Assembly: GCA_963978905.1 (NCBI GenBank)
Contig: OZ022256.1
Coordinates: 30,529,426-30,593,425, forward strand
Direction: 5' to 3'
Source of the DNA: Trichostrongylus colubriformis
Taxonomy: Eukaryota; Nematoda; Chromadorea; Rhabditida; Trichostrongylidae
DNA length: 64,000 bases
Position 1 is the first letter of the stretch; every line of letters begins with the position of its first letter. The position numbers and the translations under genes were made by a program. Under the pieces are notes generated by a model. It had not been told where the DNA came from and made no database searches. It was given only the letters and a program-made list of their open reading frames with translations. Below are positions 49,201 through 53,548 of the stretch, in pieces.

Positions 49201-49228
49201 ATGCACGCGGGCTGCTGCTGTTATGCAG
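445..49228 (+). CDS. aspm-1: ASPM/abnormal spindle homologue, partial multi-exon gene model
   Basis: Abnormal spindle proteins bind microtubule minus ends at spindle poles and bind calmodulin through IQ motifs. Nineteen exons can be chained before the IQ array: 445-541, 602-711, 782-884, 1073-1209, 2565-2709, 2790-2913, 5425-5531, 23072-23143, 23197-23326, 23429-23576, 23629-23736, 28602-28669, 33890-34032, 34108-34187, 34242-34400, 36251-36376, 36614-36772, 36838-36915 and 37053-37151. Each junction has GT/AG ends and matching phase, and the joined frame has no stop. The domain order (conserved pre-CH block, CH1, CH2, IQ motifs) is that of ASPM, and short blocks resemble my memory of the human protein, for example PAWLHLGLET and KIGNVKTCLQV. 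After 37151 the gene continues into IQ exons. Introns reach 17.5 kb and are full of transposons. The first exon is upstream of the window and the last was not found. Exact ends may be off by a few bases. Confidence 0.88.
1790..2350 (-). mobile_element. Decayed copy of the CAGGGGGTGCC element
   Basis: Read on the minus strand, this segment aligns with the elements at 27296 and 49996: it starts GGGGGTGCCAAAAAG near 2350, has the shared GTGTCACCTTAACT block near 2160 and the CGGGTTCCCAACGCCCTTCG block near 2040. It is clearly more diverged and its distal end is missing or unrecognisable. It lies in intron 4 of the ASPM model. Confidence 0.6.
2565..5531 (+). CDS. aspm-1: ASPM exons 5-7 (conserved block before CH1)
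   Basis: The exons are 2565-2709, 2790-2913 and 5425-5531, with acceptors TTTATAG, TCTTTAG and TTTTCAG. Exon 5 encodes DEDYFMSRDERADRHMEAMS and then WCNMIL, similar to the WW.LNFIL block of ASPM. Exon 6 gives EASKVLQDLLLK and ends in KRQKRDNIREK. Exon 7 gives AIRLFNSTNVPERIRQA followed by RLFSVRAGCNVYSDL, which lines up with the ASPM stretch [20 protein letters not shown] and its downstream RLIVRKDRHLWKDV. A possible donor at 5477 inside exon 7 was rejected because read-through keeps the homology and gives the right phase for exon 8. Intron 6 (2914-5424) has no recognised content. The next intron is 17.5 kb. Confidence 0.8.
5532..7462. other. Start of the 17.5-kb intron, no recognised feature
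   Basis: I see no exon, RNA gene or element with convincing ends here. Open frames are short and lack homology or codon bias. A small GC-rich palindrome sits near 5818-5850. Confidence 0.5.
7566..7986. pseudogene. Inverted pair of mariner transposase C-terminal fragments
   Basis: Both arms carry the third catalytic Asp region (PxSDYHL) and the usual C-terminal tail, in opposite orientation. The N-terminal DNA-binding part and the first two catalytic Asp residues are absent, so neither arm can encode an active enzyme. Confidence 0.75.
8250..9812 (+). repeat. 117-bp minisatellite, about 13 units
   Basis: The phrase TATCGGTTTTTGTGCAGA recurs at 8291, 8419, 8536, 8653, 8770, 8887, 9015, 9129, 9245, 9362, 9479, 9596 and 9712. 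Most steps are 117 bp; two are 128 bp because of an 11-bp duplication (ACTATTGATTT). Each unit contains a small palindrome (CCGATCGATATTGATTGAAA then ATATCGG). Single diverged units also occur near 11440, 12150, 12690, 13550 and 54820. Confidence 0.9.
12201..12636. mobile_element. 436-bp Harbinger-like MITE with TTA target duplication
   Basis: The inverted ends are GGCCGCTTTCAT and ATGAAAGCGGCC, with TTA directly repeated at 12198-12200 and 12637-12639. The interior is a GC-rich palindrome with repeated GACGGCGTC/GACGCCGTC blocks. A three-base TWA duplication is typical of PIF/Harbinger elements. There is no coding capacity, and it sits inside a diverged 117-bp unit. Confidence 0.75.
14205..16330. 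mobile_element. Group of foldback elements sharing a TACCCATATG..GGGCTGCATGC arm
   Basis: The clearest copy lies at about 14818-15260: its left arm (GTTGTATTTGCTTAATGTGG) returns inverted on the right, over roughly 150 bp per arm with a GC-rich loop. Half or rearranged copies lie at about 14205-14420 and 16090-16330, and the family recurs at 40100-40350 and 40480-40800. No coding sequence. Exact ends were not resolved. Confidence 0.55.
17281..18179 (-). mobile_element. Internally deleted mariner (899 bp)
   Basis: The ends TTAGGTTGATTCATAATAAA and its complement are flanked by TA. On the minus strand it carries a transposase fragment: helix-turn-helix remnant KFASGDYSIEDENRG, then a jump to SADVYVRQLRELKAN, the second catalytic motif YFQHDN, and in another frame the C-terminus IHDLPIPWQKVIDKDGVYF. 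Length against about 1.27 kb for intact copies shows a deletion that removes the region of the first catalytic Asp. Confidence 0.88.
20095..21364 (+). mobile_element. Full-length mariner (1270 bp)
   Basis: The ends TTAGGTCGGCAACTAAGT and ACTTAGTTGCCAACCTAA-like are flanked by TA. The outer length is that of complete mariners, and the transposase gene fills the interior on the plus strand. It lies in the long ASPM intron, in the same orientation as the gene. Confidence 0.9.
20281..21290 (+). pseudogene. Mariner transposase, inactivated
   Basis: The frame opens with ENQNIHFRHILLYYFLKGEN and meets stops at 20347 and 20423, then a frameshift near 20620. The open C-terminal 222 codons (from 20622) contain TGDEKW (first Asp), HHKNARPHTS and PYSPDLAPSDY (third Asp, 34 residues after the second position). 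The second catalytic Asp of the D,D34D triad is replaced by Lys, so even a repaired frame would be expected to be inactive. Mariner transposases cut at the inverted ends and join at TA. Confidence 0.88.
21562..22445 (-). mobile_element. Internally deleted mariner (884 bp), sister of the 46880 copy
   Basis: Ends TTAGGTTGTTCCAGAAGTCT and ACTTTTGGGACAACCTAG, flanked by TA. The minus-strand frame 22390-21602 reads through 262 codons: N-terminal domain IYYERSCGTKTTEACHSISA, SFSNGEIDMKDKPRLG, then a direct jump to WFWDAEGMLFREVL, skipping the first catalytic region. A later frame change hides the DNARPH motif, and the C-terminus FPIKWQKVADNDGQYVVA follows. An open frame after internal deletion suggests a rather young derivative. 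Confidence 0.87.
22446..23071. other. Intron sequence before ASPM exon 8
   Basis: I see nothing beyond a poly-C tract (22987-22998) and simple sequence. The last 30 bases contain the acceptor ATTTCAG of exon 8. Confidence 0.5.
23072..23736 (+). CDS. aspm-1: ASPM exons 8-11 (helical block immediately before CH1)
   Basis: The exons are 23072-23143, 23197-23326, 23429-23576 and 23629-23736, with introns of 53, 102 and 52 bp. The product contains LSFHPAWLHLGLETV, the counterpart of the ASPM motif NPLWLRIGLET, then a D-V..FI...LF.DP.IL segment. Next come REALNCHFLAHTALFCYFVE and AKAASIIKPNPRMF (ASPM: FLDYAKISRLIDHDPCLF), and CLDDVFAELSREVLSGGG (ASPM: LLAFSRDFLSGEGDL). This is the best-conserved part of the gene in the window and the strongest evidence for the identification. 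The acceptor at 23195-23196 was preferred over the one at 23171-23172 because it gives a normal-length intron and a better match. Exon 11 is followed by a GTCAGT donor. Confidence 0.9.
23785..24060 (+). repeat. Fragment of the GTCTGTC..CACGAAAT dispersed repeat
   Basis: TGTCTGTCTGCCTGTGTGTG is followed by TTGTCACGAAATCGAATCTT, GCGCCGCAGCAAGAGTTGG and the GATAAGAATTA/GGGTGTTAGG blocks. The same order is seen at 60131, in reverse at 39490-39110, and at 63950. Confidence 0.65.
24073..24802. mobile_element. Foldback/MITE with about 60-bp imperfect inverted ends
   Basis: The left end TATGATGTGTCCTTCCGTGAG leads to GTGGAAATTCTTACTT, which returns inverted at 24751-24766 and on to TCACGGAATAACACAATA. 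TA flanks both sides, though the exact boundary is soft. No coding sequence. Confidence 0.65.
24803..27295. other. Intron 11 sequence without recognised genes
   Basis: No exon or element with clear ends. Poly-C tracts at about 26552-26560 and 26695-26707 are simple-sequence runs. Open frames here are short and unsupported. Confidence 0.45.
27296..28038 (+). mobile_element. 743-bp TA-flanked CAGGGGGTGCC element
   Basis: Ends CTGGGGGTGCCAAAAAAAAG and TTTTTTTTTGGCACCCCCTG are flanked by TA. The sequence is nearly identical to 49996-50725 throughout, and a decayed relative lies at 1790-2350. The TA duplication and CAG..CTG ends suggest a Tc1/mariner-superfamily non-autonomous element. A 134-codon frame (27479-27883) is open in both young copies but not in the old one, so I do not call it a gene. 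Confidence 0.8.
28602..34187 (+). CDS. aspm-1: ASPM exons 12-14, calponin-homology domain 1
   Basis: Exons 28602-28669, 33890-34032 and 34108-34187 encode the first CH domain. It begins GFIDDYCYSVKSFADLTNG (ASPM: FDEFDFAVTNLAVDLQCG), continues KIVELVTG, then DRLRKIGNVKTCLQVAAEKG (ASPM: [20 protein letters not shown]), and closes with DTLLELLWKLVG (ASPM: EKTLRLLWKIAF). CH domains of this family contribute to cytoskeletal binding. The acceptor TTTCAG at 28596-28601 keeps phase with exon 11. An earlier AG at 28550-28551 would need a weaker donor in exon 11. Phases are 0/0, 2 nt plus 1 nt, and 1 nt plus 2 nt. Intron 12 carries a piggyBac-like element and a mariner. Confidence 0.9.
28670..29690. 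other. Intron 12, first part
   Basis: No recognised feature. Confidence 0.4.
29695..30994. mobile_element. piggyBac-like MITE with TTAA target duplication, carrying a nested MITE
   Basis: The inverted ends CACGTTGGCGAC and GTCGCCAACGTG are directly flanked by TTAA (29691-29694, 30995-30998). Subterminal TGCGTCCCAATGCTGGGACG palindromes occur on both sides. Removing the nested 700-bp element and its TA leaves about 598 bp. TTAA duplication is the hallmark of piggyBac elements. No transposase remains. Confidence 0.78.
29914..30613. mobile_element. 700-bp MITE nested in the piggyBac-like element
   Basis: Inverted ends of about 50 bp: TGGGTTGGAATAAGTTCCCG and CGCGGTTTTTTGTTCTGTTT on the left are mirrored by GAACAAAAAACCGCGGGAGC and TTATTCCTCAACCCA on the right. 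TA flanks are present. A second inner pair (TATGTTTTCGATAGAGCTTT) extends the palindrome. No coding capacity. Confidence 0.78.
30999..32109. other. Intron 12, middle part
   Basis: Only a small set of ACTGATTAGCATT/AATCAGTTACCAGTGATTAG palindromic repeats at about 31780-31835 stands out. No gene. Confidence 0.4.
32110..33385 (-). mobile_element. Full-length mariner (1276 bp)
   Basis: The ends TTAGGTGTATGCAGAATGAA and TGTTCTGCACTCCTAA are flanked by TA (32108-32109, 33386-33387). It lies opposite to the ASPM gene in intron 12. Confidence 0.88.
32223..33203 (-). pseudogene. Mariner transposase with complete D,D34D residues but broken frame
   Basis: The 33203-32853 frame holds the bipartite DNA-binding region (RTVRRWFARFASADFNLQDG and EDLGVHQSTVSRHLAQM). 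The 32929-32735 frame gives WIPHDLIDAQ and ITVDEKW with the first Asp. The 32534-32223 frame gives LLQDNAKPHTS and PYSPDLSPTDYHF with the second and third Asp 34 residues apart. Frame changes near 32855 and a stop after DEKWVT break the gene. The C-terminus ends at ILSLPDRW, slightly short. Confidence 0.88.
34242..36376 (+). CDS. aspm-1: ASPM exons 15-16, start of calponin-homology domain 2
   Basis: Exon 34242-34400 (acceptor CTCGCAG, donor GTAATC) encodes DDERKLRRASLALTHTNG and ends VLHVCKQIGLHLGIE, matching the ASPM helix [20 protein letters not shown]. Exon 36251-36376 (acceptor GTGCAG, donor GTGAGT) encodes VDQLDDLRDGRVLSGAWRIF, which carries the CH signature SDGRVLCYLIHHY of ASPM CH2. 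Both exons start and end at phase 0. The intron between them holds an inverted-repeat element (35008-35880). Confidence 0.87.
35008..35880. mobile_element. 873-bp element with 43-bp perfect inverted ends
   Basis: CTTCATGAAATAAGGATACG continuing CTGTAACGCAGGTAACGTCGCG at the left is mirrored exactly at 35838-35880. Next to the left arm, GAAATAAGGATACGCTG is repeated directly. I cannot define the target duplication, so the superfamily is open. A 127-156 codon frame inside has no recognisable domain. Confidence 0.6.
36614..37151 (+). CDS. aspm-1: ASPM exons 17-19: end of CH2, first IQ motif, and the start of a split IQ motif
   Basis: Exon 36614-36772 encodes GLHNSIGLFTVFYLSGLFSI, then REVHDAAVRIQRSYRSYRFF, the first complete IQ motif. 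This matches the end of CH2 and the first IQ of ASPM ([20 protein letters not shown]). Exon 36838-36915 (26 codons) ends at a GTGAGC donor. Exon 37053-37151 encodes VQEKIELDKSM and ends SDSAVKIQ directly before a GTGAGT donor. The boundary right after the Gln of an IQ motif, in phase 0, is the same one used by every repeated IQ exon downstream, so KIQ joins RAFRRHQLR of the next exon. The split between exons 18 and 19 is the least certain junction: one frame runs on to a stop at 37084-37086, so an intron is required. Confidence 0.8.
37801..37987. mobile_element. 187-bp palindromic MITE
   Basis: ATACCAATTGGGCTGCCGCA and its inverted partner ending GCCCTACTGGTAT enclose a near-complete palindrome (CACACATGGAAGCATGC versus GCATGTTTCCATGTGTG). 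Same family as 38863-39110 and 63656-63923. Confidence 0.7.
38863..39110. mobile_element. Palindromic MITE, second copy, rearranged
   Basis: It begins ATTGGGCTGGCGCACACTAC and ends GTGTGTACCAGCCCAAATGG. The centre contains an extra A-rich piece (GGAATTCGCAAAAAAAGAAA, about 38973-38992) between the arms. Confidence 0.65.
40100..40800. repeat. Foldback family copies
   Basis: CAAATACAACATAATTATAT and GCATGCGGCCCACATTAGAC link this stretch to the arm at 15180-15240. A second similar half lies at 40580-40800 (CTGCATGCGGCCCTCAGTAA). The boundaries are uncertain. Confidence 0.5.
41254..41346 (+). CDS. aspm-1: ASPM IQ exon A
   Basis: First of the repeated 93-nt phase-0 exons. It encodes RAFRRHQLRTRSRVQRQQ, then RWAEYKRAATVIQ, and is followed by the donor GTTCGC. 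With the KIQ of the preceding exon it completes an IQ consensus (IQxxxRxxxxR). Its last residues VIQ start the next motif. The following intron carries a 60-bp internal duplication (41365-41485) and the Harbinger-like insertion. Confidence 0.8.
41498..43033. mobile_element. 1536-bp Harbinger-like element with TAA target duplication
   Basis: The inverted ends GGCAGCGTTCATACTTTTGG and CCAAAAGTATGAACGCTGCC are flanked by TAA (41495-41497, 43034-43036). The subterminal regions are packed with direct and inverted repeats of TTTGCGTTTTTGTGGAAATG and of the palindrome AGATACGTATCGATTTGCG. No transposase frame. A TWA duplication fits PIF/Harbinger. It sits in the intron after IQ exon A. Confidence 0.8.
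43046..44886 (+). pseudogene. aspm-1: ASPM IQ exon B, split by a Mutator-like insertion
   Basis: This copy encodes the usual RAFRRHQLR-type repeat but is interrupted at 43136, two bases before its donor, by a 1739-bp element. The last nine bases before the insertion (CTGTCATAC) are repeated at 44876-44884 and are followed by AG and the normal donor GTTCGC. The exon can no longer be spliced as a 93-nt unit. Because all array exons are phase 0 at both ends, skipping it would keep the reading frame; whether that happens cannot be seen here. Confidence 0.75.
43137..44875. mobile_element. 1739-bp Mutator-like element with long inverted ends and 9-bp target duplication
   Basis: The ends ACAAGATTATAAGTTTCCGA and TCGGAAACTTATAATCTTGT belong to inverted repeats of roughly 200 bp. 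Flanks are CTGTCATAC at 43128-43136 and 44876-44884. Long inverted ends plus a 9-bp duplication are typical of Mutator-like elements; other superfamilies with 8-9 bp duplications (hAT, Merlin) usually have short ends. The interior frames show no recognisable transposase, so it is probably non-autonomous. It interrupts IQ exon B. Confidence 0.82.
44987..46787 (+). CDS. aspm-1: ASPM IQ exons C-L (ten tandem copies)
   Basis: Ten 93-nt exons start at 44987, 45180, 45373, 45566, 45759, 45952, 46145, 46338, 46502 and 46695. Each encodes RAFRRHQLR-[TA]-RLRVERQQRWAEYT-[HR]-AATVIQ and lies between TTGAAG (TTAAAG in the last) and GTTCGC. Spacing is exactly 193 bp except J to K (164 bp, a 29-bp intron deletion). 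Each exon joint creates IQRAFRRHQLR, a good calmodulin-type IQ motif. Long open frames that read through the 100-bp introns are artefacts of the repeats. Acceptors ending TTGAAG are weaker than the TTTCAG seen elsewhere in the gene. Confidence 0.8.
46880..48130 (+). mobile_element. 1251-bp mariner inserted in an IQ intron
   Basis: The ends TTAGGTTGTCTCAAAAGTCA and GACTTTTGGAACAACCTAG are flanked by TA (46878-46879, 48131-48132). Excising it with one TA rebuilds the standard intron end TAATTATTTTGAAG and the 193-bp spacing between IQ exons L and M. Confidence 0.9.
47000..48058 (+). pseudogene. Mariner transposase, multiply frameshifted
   Basis: Segments in order: IYYEWSCGTKAEEACDSINA and SFSNGEIDMEDRPRTGRP (DNA-binding half, ends in a stop at 47285-47287), LATGDESWDMYDT (first Asp), SETVPASVYTQQLQQIAVAI, LLYDDTRFHFAK (second Asp, usually DNARPH), then in a new frame HTPDIATSDNPL (third Asp) and FFNSHNPEFWEEGINDLPM. 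Several frame changes make it inactive. Confidence 0.86.
48141..48619 (+). CDS. aspm-1: ASPM IQ exons M, N and O
   Basis: Three more units at 48141-48233, 48334-48426 and 48527-48619, again 193 bp apart, resume after the mariner at 46880-48130. Exon M begins with Cys instead of Arg (CAFRRHQLRARLRV). Exon O has RVDRQSRW in place of RVERQQRW. All three end AATVIQ with donor GTTCGC. Confidence 0.76.
48700..49149 (+). other. Coding-like segment of unknown origin between IQ exons O and P
   Basis: After an AG at 48709-48710 a frame reads DYPEWVKALNYEIRDAEEYA, then NREKFKKVPERG and CHLTLDEITA, to a stop at 48851-48853; beyond the stop the frame continues KRAFEEGTLGYHL. The charged, helix-like composition is unlike neighbouring introns. 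I do not recognise it. It may be a transposon fragment or a further exon. The rest up to 49149 is GC-rich without clear content. Confidence 0.3.
49150..49228 (+). CDS. aspm-1: ASPM IQ exon P, diverged last copy
   Basis: A diverged copy keeps LLRTRLQVESQQRWAECTRA and ends AAAVMQ before a GT (GTTACA). The 5' part, where RAFRRHQ should be, is not recognisable, so the acceptor is unclear (a TTATTAG lies at 49136-49142). It may be a decaying edge copy or a true terminal exon. I found no clear ASPM exon downstream. Confidence 0.5.
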
Positions 49229-49995
49229 GTTACACTTTTCTCGCAATCTATGATGCACATGAGTGCGAAATATTTTTTTGATGCGCCGTTCAGCGTCAGA
49301 GGCTCTCGACTGTCCTCAGTTGCAGCTTGAGTTAAATGCCAAGCGAAGTTAAAAGAAAATGCATGAGGTCACTTGCTTAATTATAGCGACTCGGATTGCT
49401 TTTCCTAATACATAATTGTAGGAATAAAATACAGTTGTACCATGCAATCAGCAATAGTTACTGATACTGCAGAAGTTATGTAGATATTGAAGGGGGTCGT
49501 ATCTGGGTCCCCGTTGAGGAGAGGTCGTATTGAAGCGACCATCTTCTTCGACACCTAAGTGTACCCTACAATGTTGTATATATTCAGATTTACAATGTGT
49601 TGTATATGAGGCTTACATTTCAAAGTGTTCGCCCTCTCCAGAGCCTGAAAGTCTGGAAAAATAACTAGAAAACTTGAGACTTAATCGAATCAAGTTTGAC
49701 ACTTAATCCAACCAAGGACTTGAACAATCCCGAGAACGTTTCTGACAGAGTACCAAACACGCTGTTGCTATCGATTAATCGACGTGTGTCAGTGGCTTTA
49801 CTTCGGTGCCTTGTGACCGAAGGAGCAAACTAAACGCCTGTTATCTCTTTCCGCGAGGTGGTTTCGGGCTCGCGTGCCAGAATCGTGCAAATTCAGTATC
49901 CTAAAGGAATTTGAGTGTTTTCCTTTAGAGGCTTTATAAGTCTTCCTTCAAGGCAGTGCCAGGAGAAAGGAGAAAAGGGGAATCAACAAGATATA
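49229..49995. other. Sequence after the IQ array, no gene recognised
   Basis: About 80 bp near 49445 (AGTTACTGATACTGCAGAAG) resembles 235-290 near the start of the window, so a dispersed repeat is present. No exon was recognised. Confidence 0.4.
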
Positions 49996-50725
49996 CAGGG
50001 GGTGCCAAAAAAAGTAATTTCGTCTCGTCCACTTTCACCCCACTTCAGTCGAACTACAGCAAATTCTGTTGAGGTATTTACATCCCCAGATTCAAGAGCA
50101 GACCTCACTCTATCACTATACTCCGTGGCAGCCTTCTGCAGGAGCAAGAACGGGAGCGAAGAAATAGTGAACAAGATGTGTCACCTCAACTGGGCAAAAT
50201 CCGAAATTTCGTCGCCCTCGTTCACAACCTTGCTGAGGTCCGTTCACTCTGGGTACGTAAGGGGATTCATACTGGGTGGTGTTCTTTAGGATCCCGTTTT
50301 TTCCGGGTTCCCAGCGCCCTTCGTTTCGAAGAGCCAAAACGTGCACTCAACACTGAAACATCTCCGGAGGCGGATTTGGGCATGAAAATGATATTTCGGA
50401 TCATAGCAGCCTTGTCCAAGCAGCAGGGGCCCTGTGACTTCCATGAACCGAAGGGCCAATCCTTAGGAAGCTTCCCACAAAAGACCTACCATGGAACCCG
50501 GCTCCACTGTTTTAAGGGGACCTTGATACCGTGGGTGCTCCGAAGCCCGACTGCGCCGCTTAAAGGTTCTATATTTTTATGAAAATGAAACTAGTGAGTC
50601 TCAGCTTGTTCCTGCTTTTAGAGGAACATTTCGGGAATATTTTGCCCCAATACTTTCATTTCTTTCGTTTCCCTATGTTTTGTATAATTGGGAGATGTGA
50701 GCCGTTTTTTTTTTGGCACCTCCTG
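49996..50725 (+). mobile_element. 730-bp TA-flanked CAGGGGGTGCC element, second copy
   Basis: Ends CAGGGGGTGCCAAAAAAAGT and TTTTTTGGCACCTCCTG, flanked by TA. It differs from the 27296 copy by scattered substitutions and a short 3' deletion, so the pair is recent. Confidence 0.8.
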
Positions 50726-51060
50726 TATTTCGTATAAACAAACATTTTAGCCCAGATCAGATGATCTGCTGCGGAACTCCCATTGAAATGGCGCGTCTTG
50801 GGGGCGCTCAACAGCGAACTCCTACGATCTTCGAACTTCCACGTCTCCTCACTCAATATGCCTCGACCTGCTGGGCAAGTTGCTTCAAGGGCAGGGAAGG
50901 TCCGTGGCTGGGTGGCTTATCCTCTCGCCGGTATCCATCCCTCAGCAGCTAGCGATGCAGTTGTGACGAAAGGGAACGAGTGAGAAGGAGCGTTTTTGAT
51001 TTGCTACTTTTCGGAATTGAGCCCGTTTTGCCCCGTTCTTTCTCCACTGACACACTACTA

Positions 51061-51913
51061 TTAGGTTGGACGGGAAGTTCTGGGACACTTTTTGTTTTTT
51101 CCTGTAGAAACCTGTAAAGCTTCGGGAGCATTTGGTAGTGGGGGGTATATGAAGCGTCTGAAAAGGGCTTCTGAATAGCACATTCATATTCTCTACGGCT
51201 TCAACTAGCAGTGAATTTACGGCAATTTCGCGAAAGGTGCGAAATTCACGAACACCGCCTCGGTTCCTCAGCATGCGAGGCCACTAACAAAATTAACCAG
51301 TCGATGGACCCAGGTACTGTCTCTCATATGGCGGCAGCCCGATGGCTCGATCGGCTCAAATTGGAACAGGAAAAATTCCAAAAATTTGCACTGAGAAAAA
51401 AATGTGATTTTTTCTAAATTTTCAAAAAAAAGGGAAACTGTTACCATTCAGCACGGCAGTCCCTGGCGATCTCTACTGCAGGCAATTGGACAACGTAGCC
51501 GCAAAAATTACCGAAAAAATGGCTCTAGACTTCTTCCTCCACGACCACGCTCGCCCACATGTGGCAAAGTTGACGTGCCAAAAGATCCAGGACCTTAGTT
51601 GGACGAAGCTCCCCCGTCCATCGTAATCTTCGGACATGGCCCCAACTGACTACCACCTACTCCGATCTCTAACCCACTTCCTAGACGGACGGCAGCTCAA
51701 AGATGACGATGATCTCAAAATCGACCTCCAGACTTTCTTCGACCAGAAATCCCCAGACTTCCATGGGCAAAGTATCTATTATCTTCCTGAGCGTTGGCAG
51801 TACATTGTAGATCACGATGGTGCATACTTTGGTGACTGAAGTTACATGTGAGTAAAATTAAAATAAATTGAATTTTTCTCACAAGGTGTCCCAGAACTTC
51901 CCGTCCAACCTAA
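51061..51913 (+). mobile_element. Internally deleted mariner (853 bp)
   Basis: The ends TTAGGTTGGACGGGAAGTTC and GAACTTCCCGTCCAACCTAA are flanked by TA. Coding remains on the plus strand run 51211-51839: RCEIHEHRLGSSACEATNKI (DNA-binding half), then FLHDHARPHVAK (second Asp), a stop 34 residues before the end of the triad region, MAPTDYHLL (third Asp) and IYYLPERWQYIVDHDGAYF. The first catalytic region is deleted. Confidence 0.87.
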
Positions 51914-53548
51914 TATCTCTTGGCTATCACATTCCACAATACTTCCAAAAAAAAATCTAAAGGGATCAGACCCAAGGTTGCGTTTACCCTTGCGCGAAGG
52001 GGACGCTATGTTTCTCACATTATCACAAATGCAGGTCTGACAAGGGATCAAATATATTGGCCCCAGCTTCATGCAGTCGCTCTTTTTAAACAGCAGACAA
52101 CCATGTCGAGGGTGTCACACGGGAACAGAACTTTCATACAAGCTGTTTTGAACCAGCTGCCTACTGAGATCTCGTTGGATTGCATTGGCCCTATAGTGAT
52201 ATAGAAGTAGAAGAAAGTCAGCATTGAACAGAATAATTACATTTATTTTTGTCGCAGCTCTGCGAACTGTTGTTGATGCACTAGTATTTTTGATCCTTGC
52301 TACACCTTGGGTGACCTCTACTCTTTTCTTTTGAAAAGAACACTTCTTGAAAGCCCGTGTCCCCCTTATTTTGTTGCTAGTTGTCGACTGCTTCATCCGA
52401 CCTTCGACTTATTCCGAGGGGAGGTCTCCTACAACGTCTTGATGTGTGATTACTGAAGCTATCCTGAATTCTCTGATGGTAGCGTTTCTTTTTTGCCGCA
52501 GAAAGTCGCCAATAGTTTTTTGCCAAATGCTGTTACTTGCGTAAATGAAGAAAGTATTCATGTTCTATCTTGTGGAGCCGCGGAGAATGGGAAAACCTGC
52601 GCTACTCCGTGGTCCACTAACGATATGACATCTTCACAAAAATATCAGTATGGTTCGATATAAAATTCACATCATGAATAGTCTTCTGTGCTCCAATGCT
52701 GCACTCATTTTTGGCTGTAGTTGGAGTGCTCAAACAATTCCTGAAATCCCTACTATACATAAAACGCTTCGAATTAGGTATTATATGAAAAACAACCTGT
52801 GGAAATGGGGACAAGTTTGAATGCGTAGAGCATGGGACAAGAAGTCGAGTCCACACCTGAACCAAGTTGAGCTATGCCTAAGGTGGGCGGACGTGCACTC
52901 GATGTCCCATTTTCAGACCGGAAGTTGTTAGCTGGGTTCGAATGCACCCCAAACGTGAGGAGAAGATGGATTTAGGTCTGGAATAAGTTTTTGAAAGTCA
53001 TTAAAGAGGGCTGGGCACCGTGGGCGGAGCATTTGTGGTGGCGGGGGAGCATGGACGTTACATGAAAAACAACCCGTGTAAATGGGGAGAAGTTTGGTAT
53101 GGGCAGGGCAACGGACAGTGAAAAAAGGAGCAGATATGAACTAGGCAAAGCTCCGACCATTTTAGGCGGAGCGTGCACTGAGCTGTTTCGTTTTCGAATC
53201 GAAAATTGTTGATTAGGTTCCATAAAGGCCCAAACGTGGGCAAAAGATGAGTTAATGTAAGGCATGTGTTTCTAAAAGGCACGAAAAAGACCCGGTCACG
53301 ATGAGCAAAGCTCACCCTGAATGGGCGGTGCCTACCACAAAATTTTATAACTCGGCTCCCACGCAGCCTGAAGCCTGAGAAAACAGGATAAAACCGATGT
53401 ACAAGGTATTTGTTCACACTTGAAGTGAACGGAAACCTCCCCACTGTACGCGAAGCATGCCGTCAATCGGGTGCTGCTTACTGTAAAATTGCAAGTTATT
53501 TCGAGGGGGGTTCAGAGGCAGGGAAAAAACTGGGAGTGTCAGTATTAA
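51914..53548. other. Repeat-rich stretch without genes
   Basis: Dispersed repeats begin ATTAGGTATTATATGAAAAA at 52773 and ACATGAAAAACAACCCGTGT at 53058; the same block closes the window at 63970. Blocks with GGCGGAGCGTGCACT resemble parts of 10-13.5 kb. No gene. Confidence 0.5.

Larger units (their letters stand above)
41254..49228 (+). repeat. Tandem array of 193-bp exon-plus-intron units (16 copies)
   Basis: The unit is a 93-bp IQ exon plus a ~100-bp intron. Introns end with a CTTAATTTGAAGTGTAATTA-like block. Spacing A-B is 1792 bp, which is 193 + 60 (internal duplication) + 1539 (Harbinger-like element plus TAA). Spacing B-C is 1941 bp, or 193 + 1748 (Mutator-like element plus 9 bp). Spacing L-M is 1446 bp, or 193 + 1253 (mariner plus TA). 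Exons and introns are similarly conserved, which points to recent unequal exchange more than to coding constraint alone. Confidence 0.9.
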
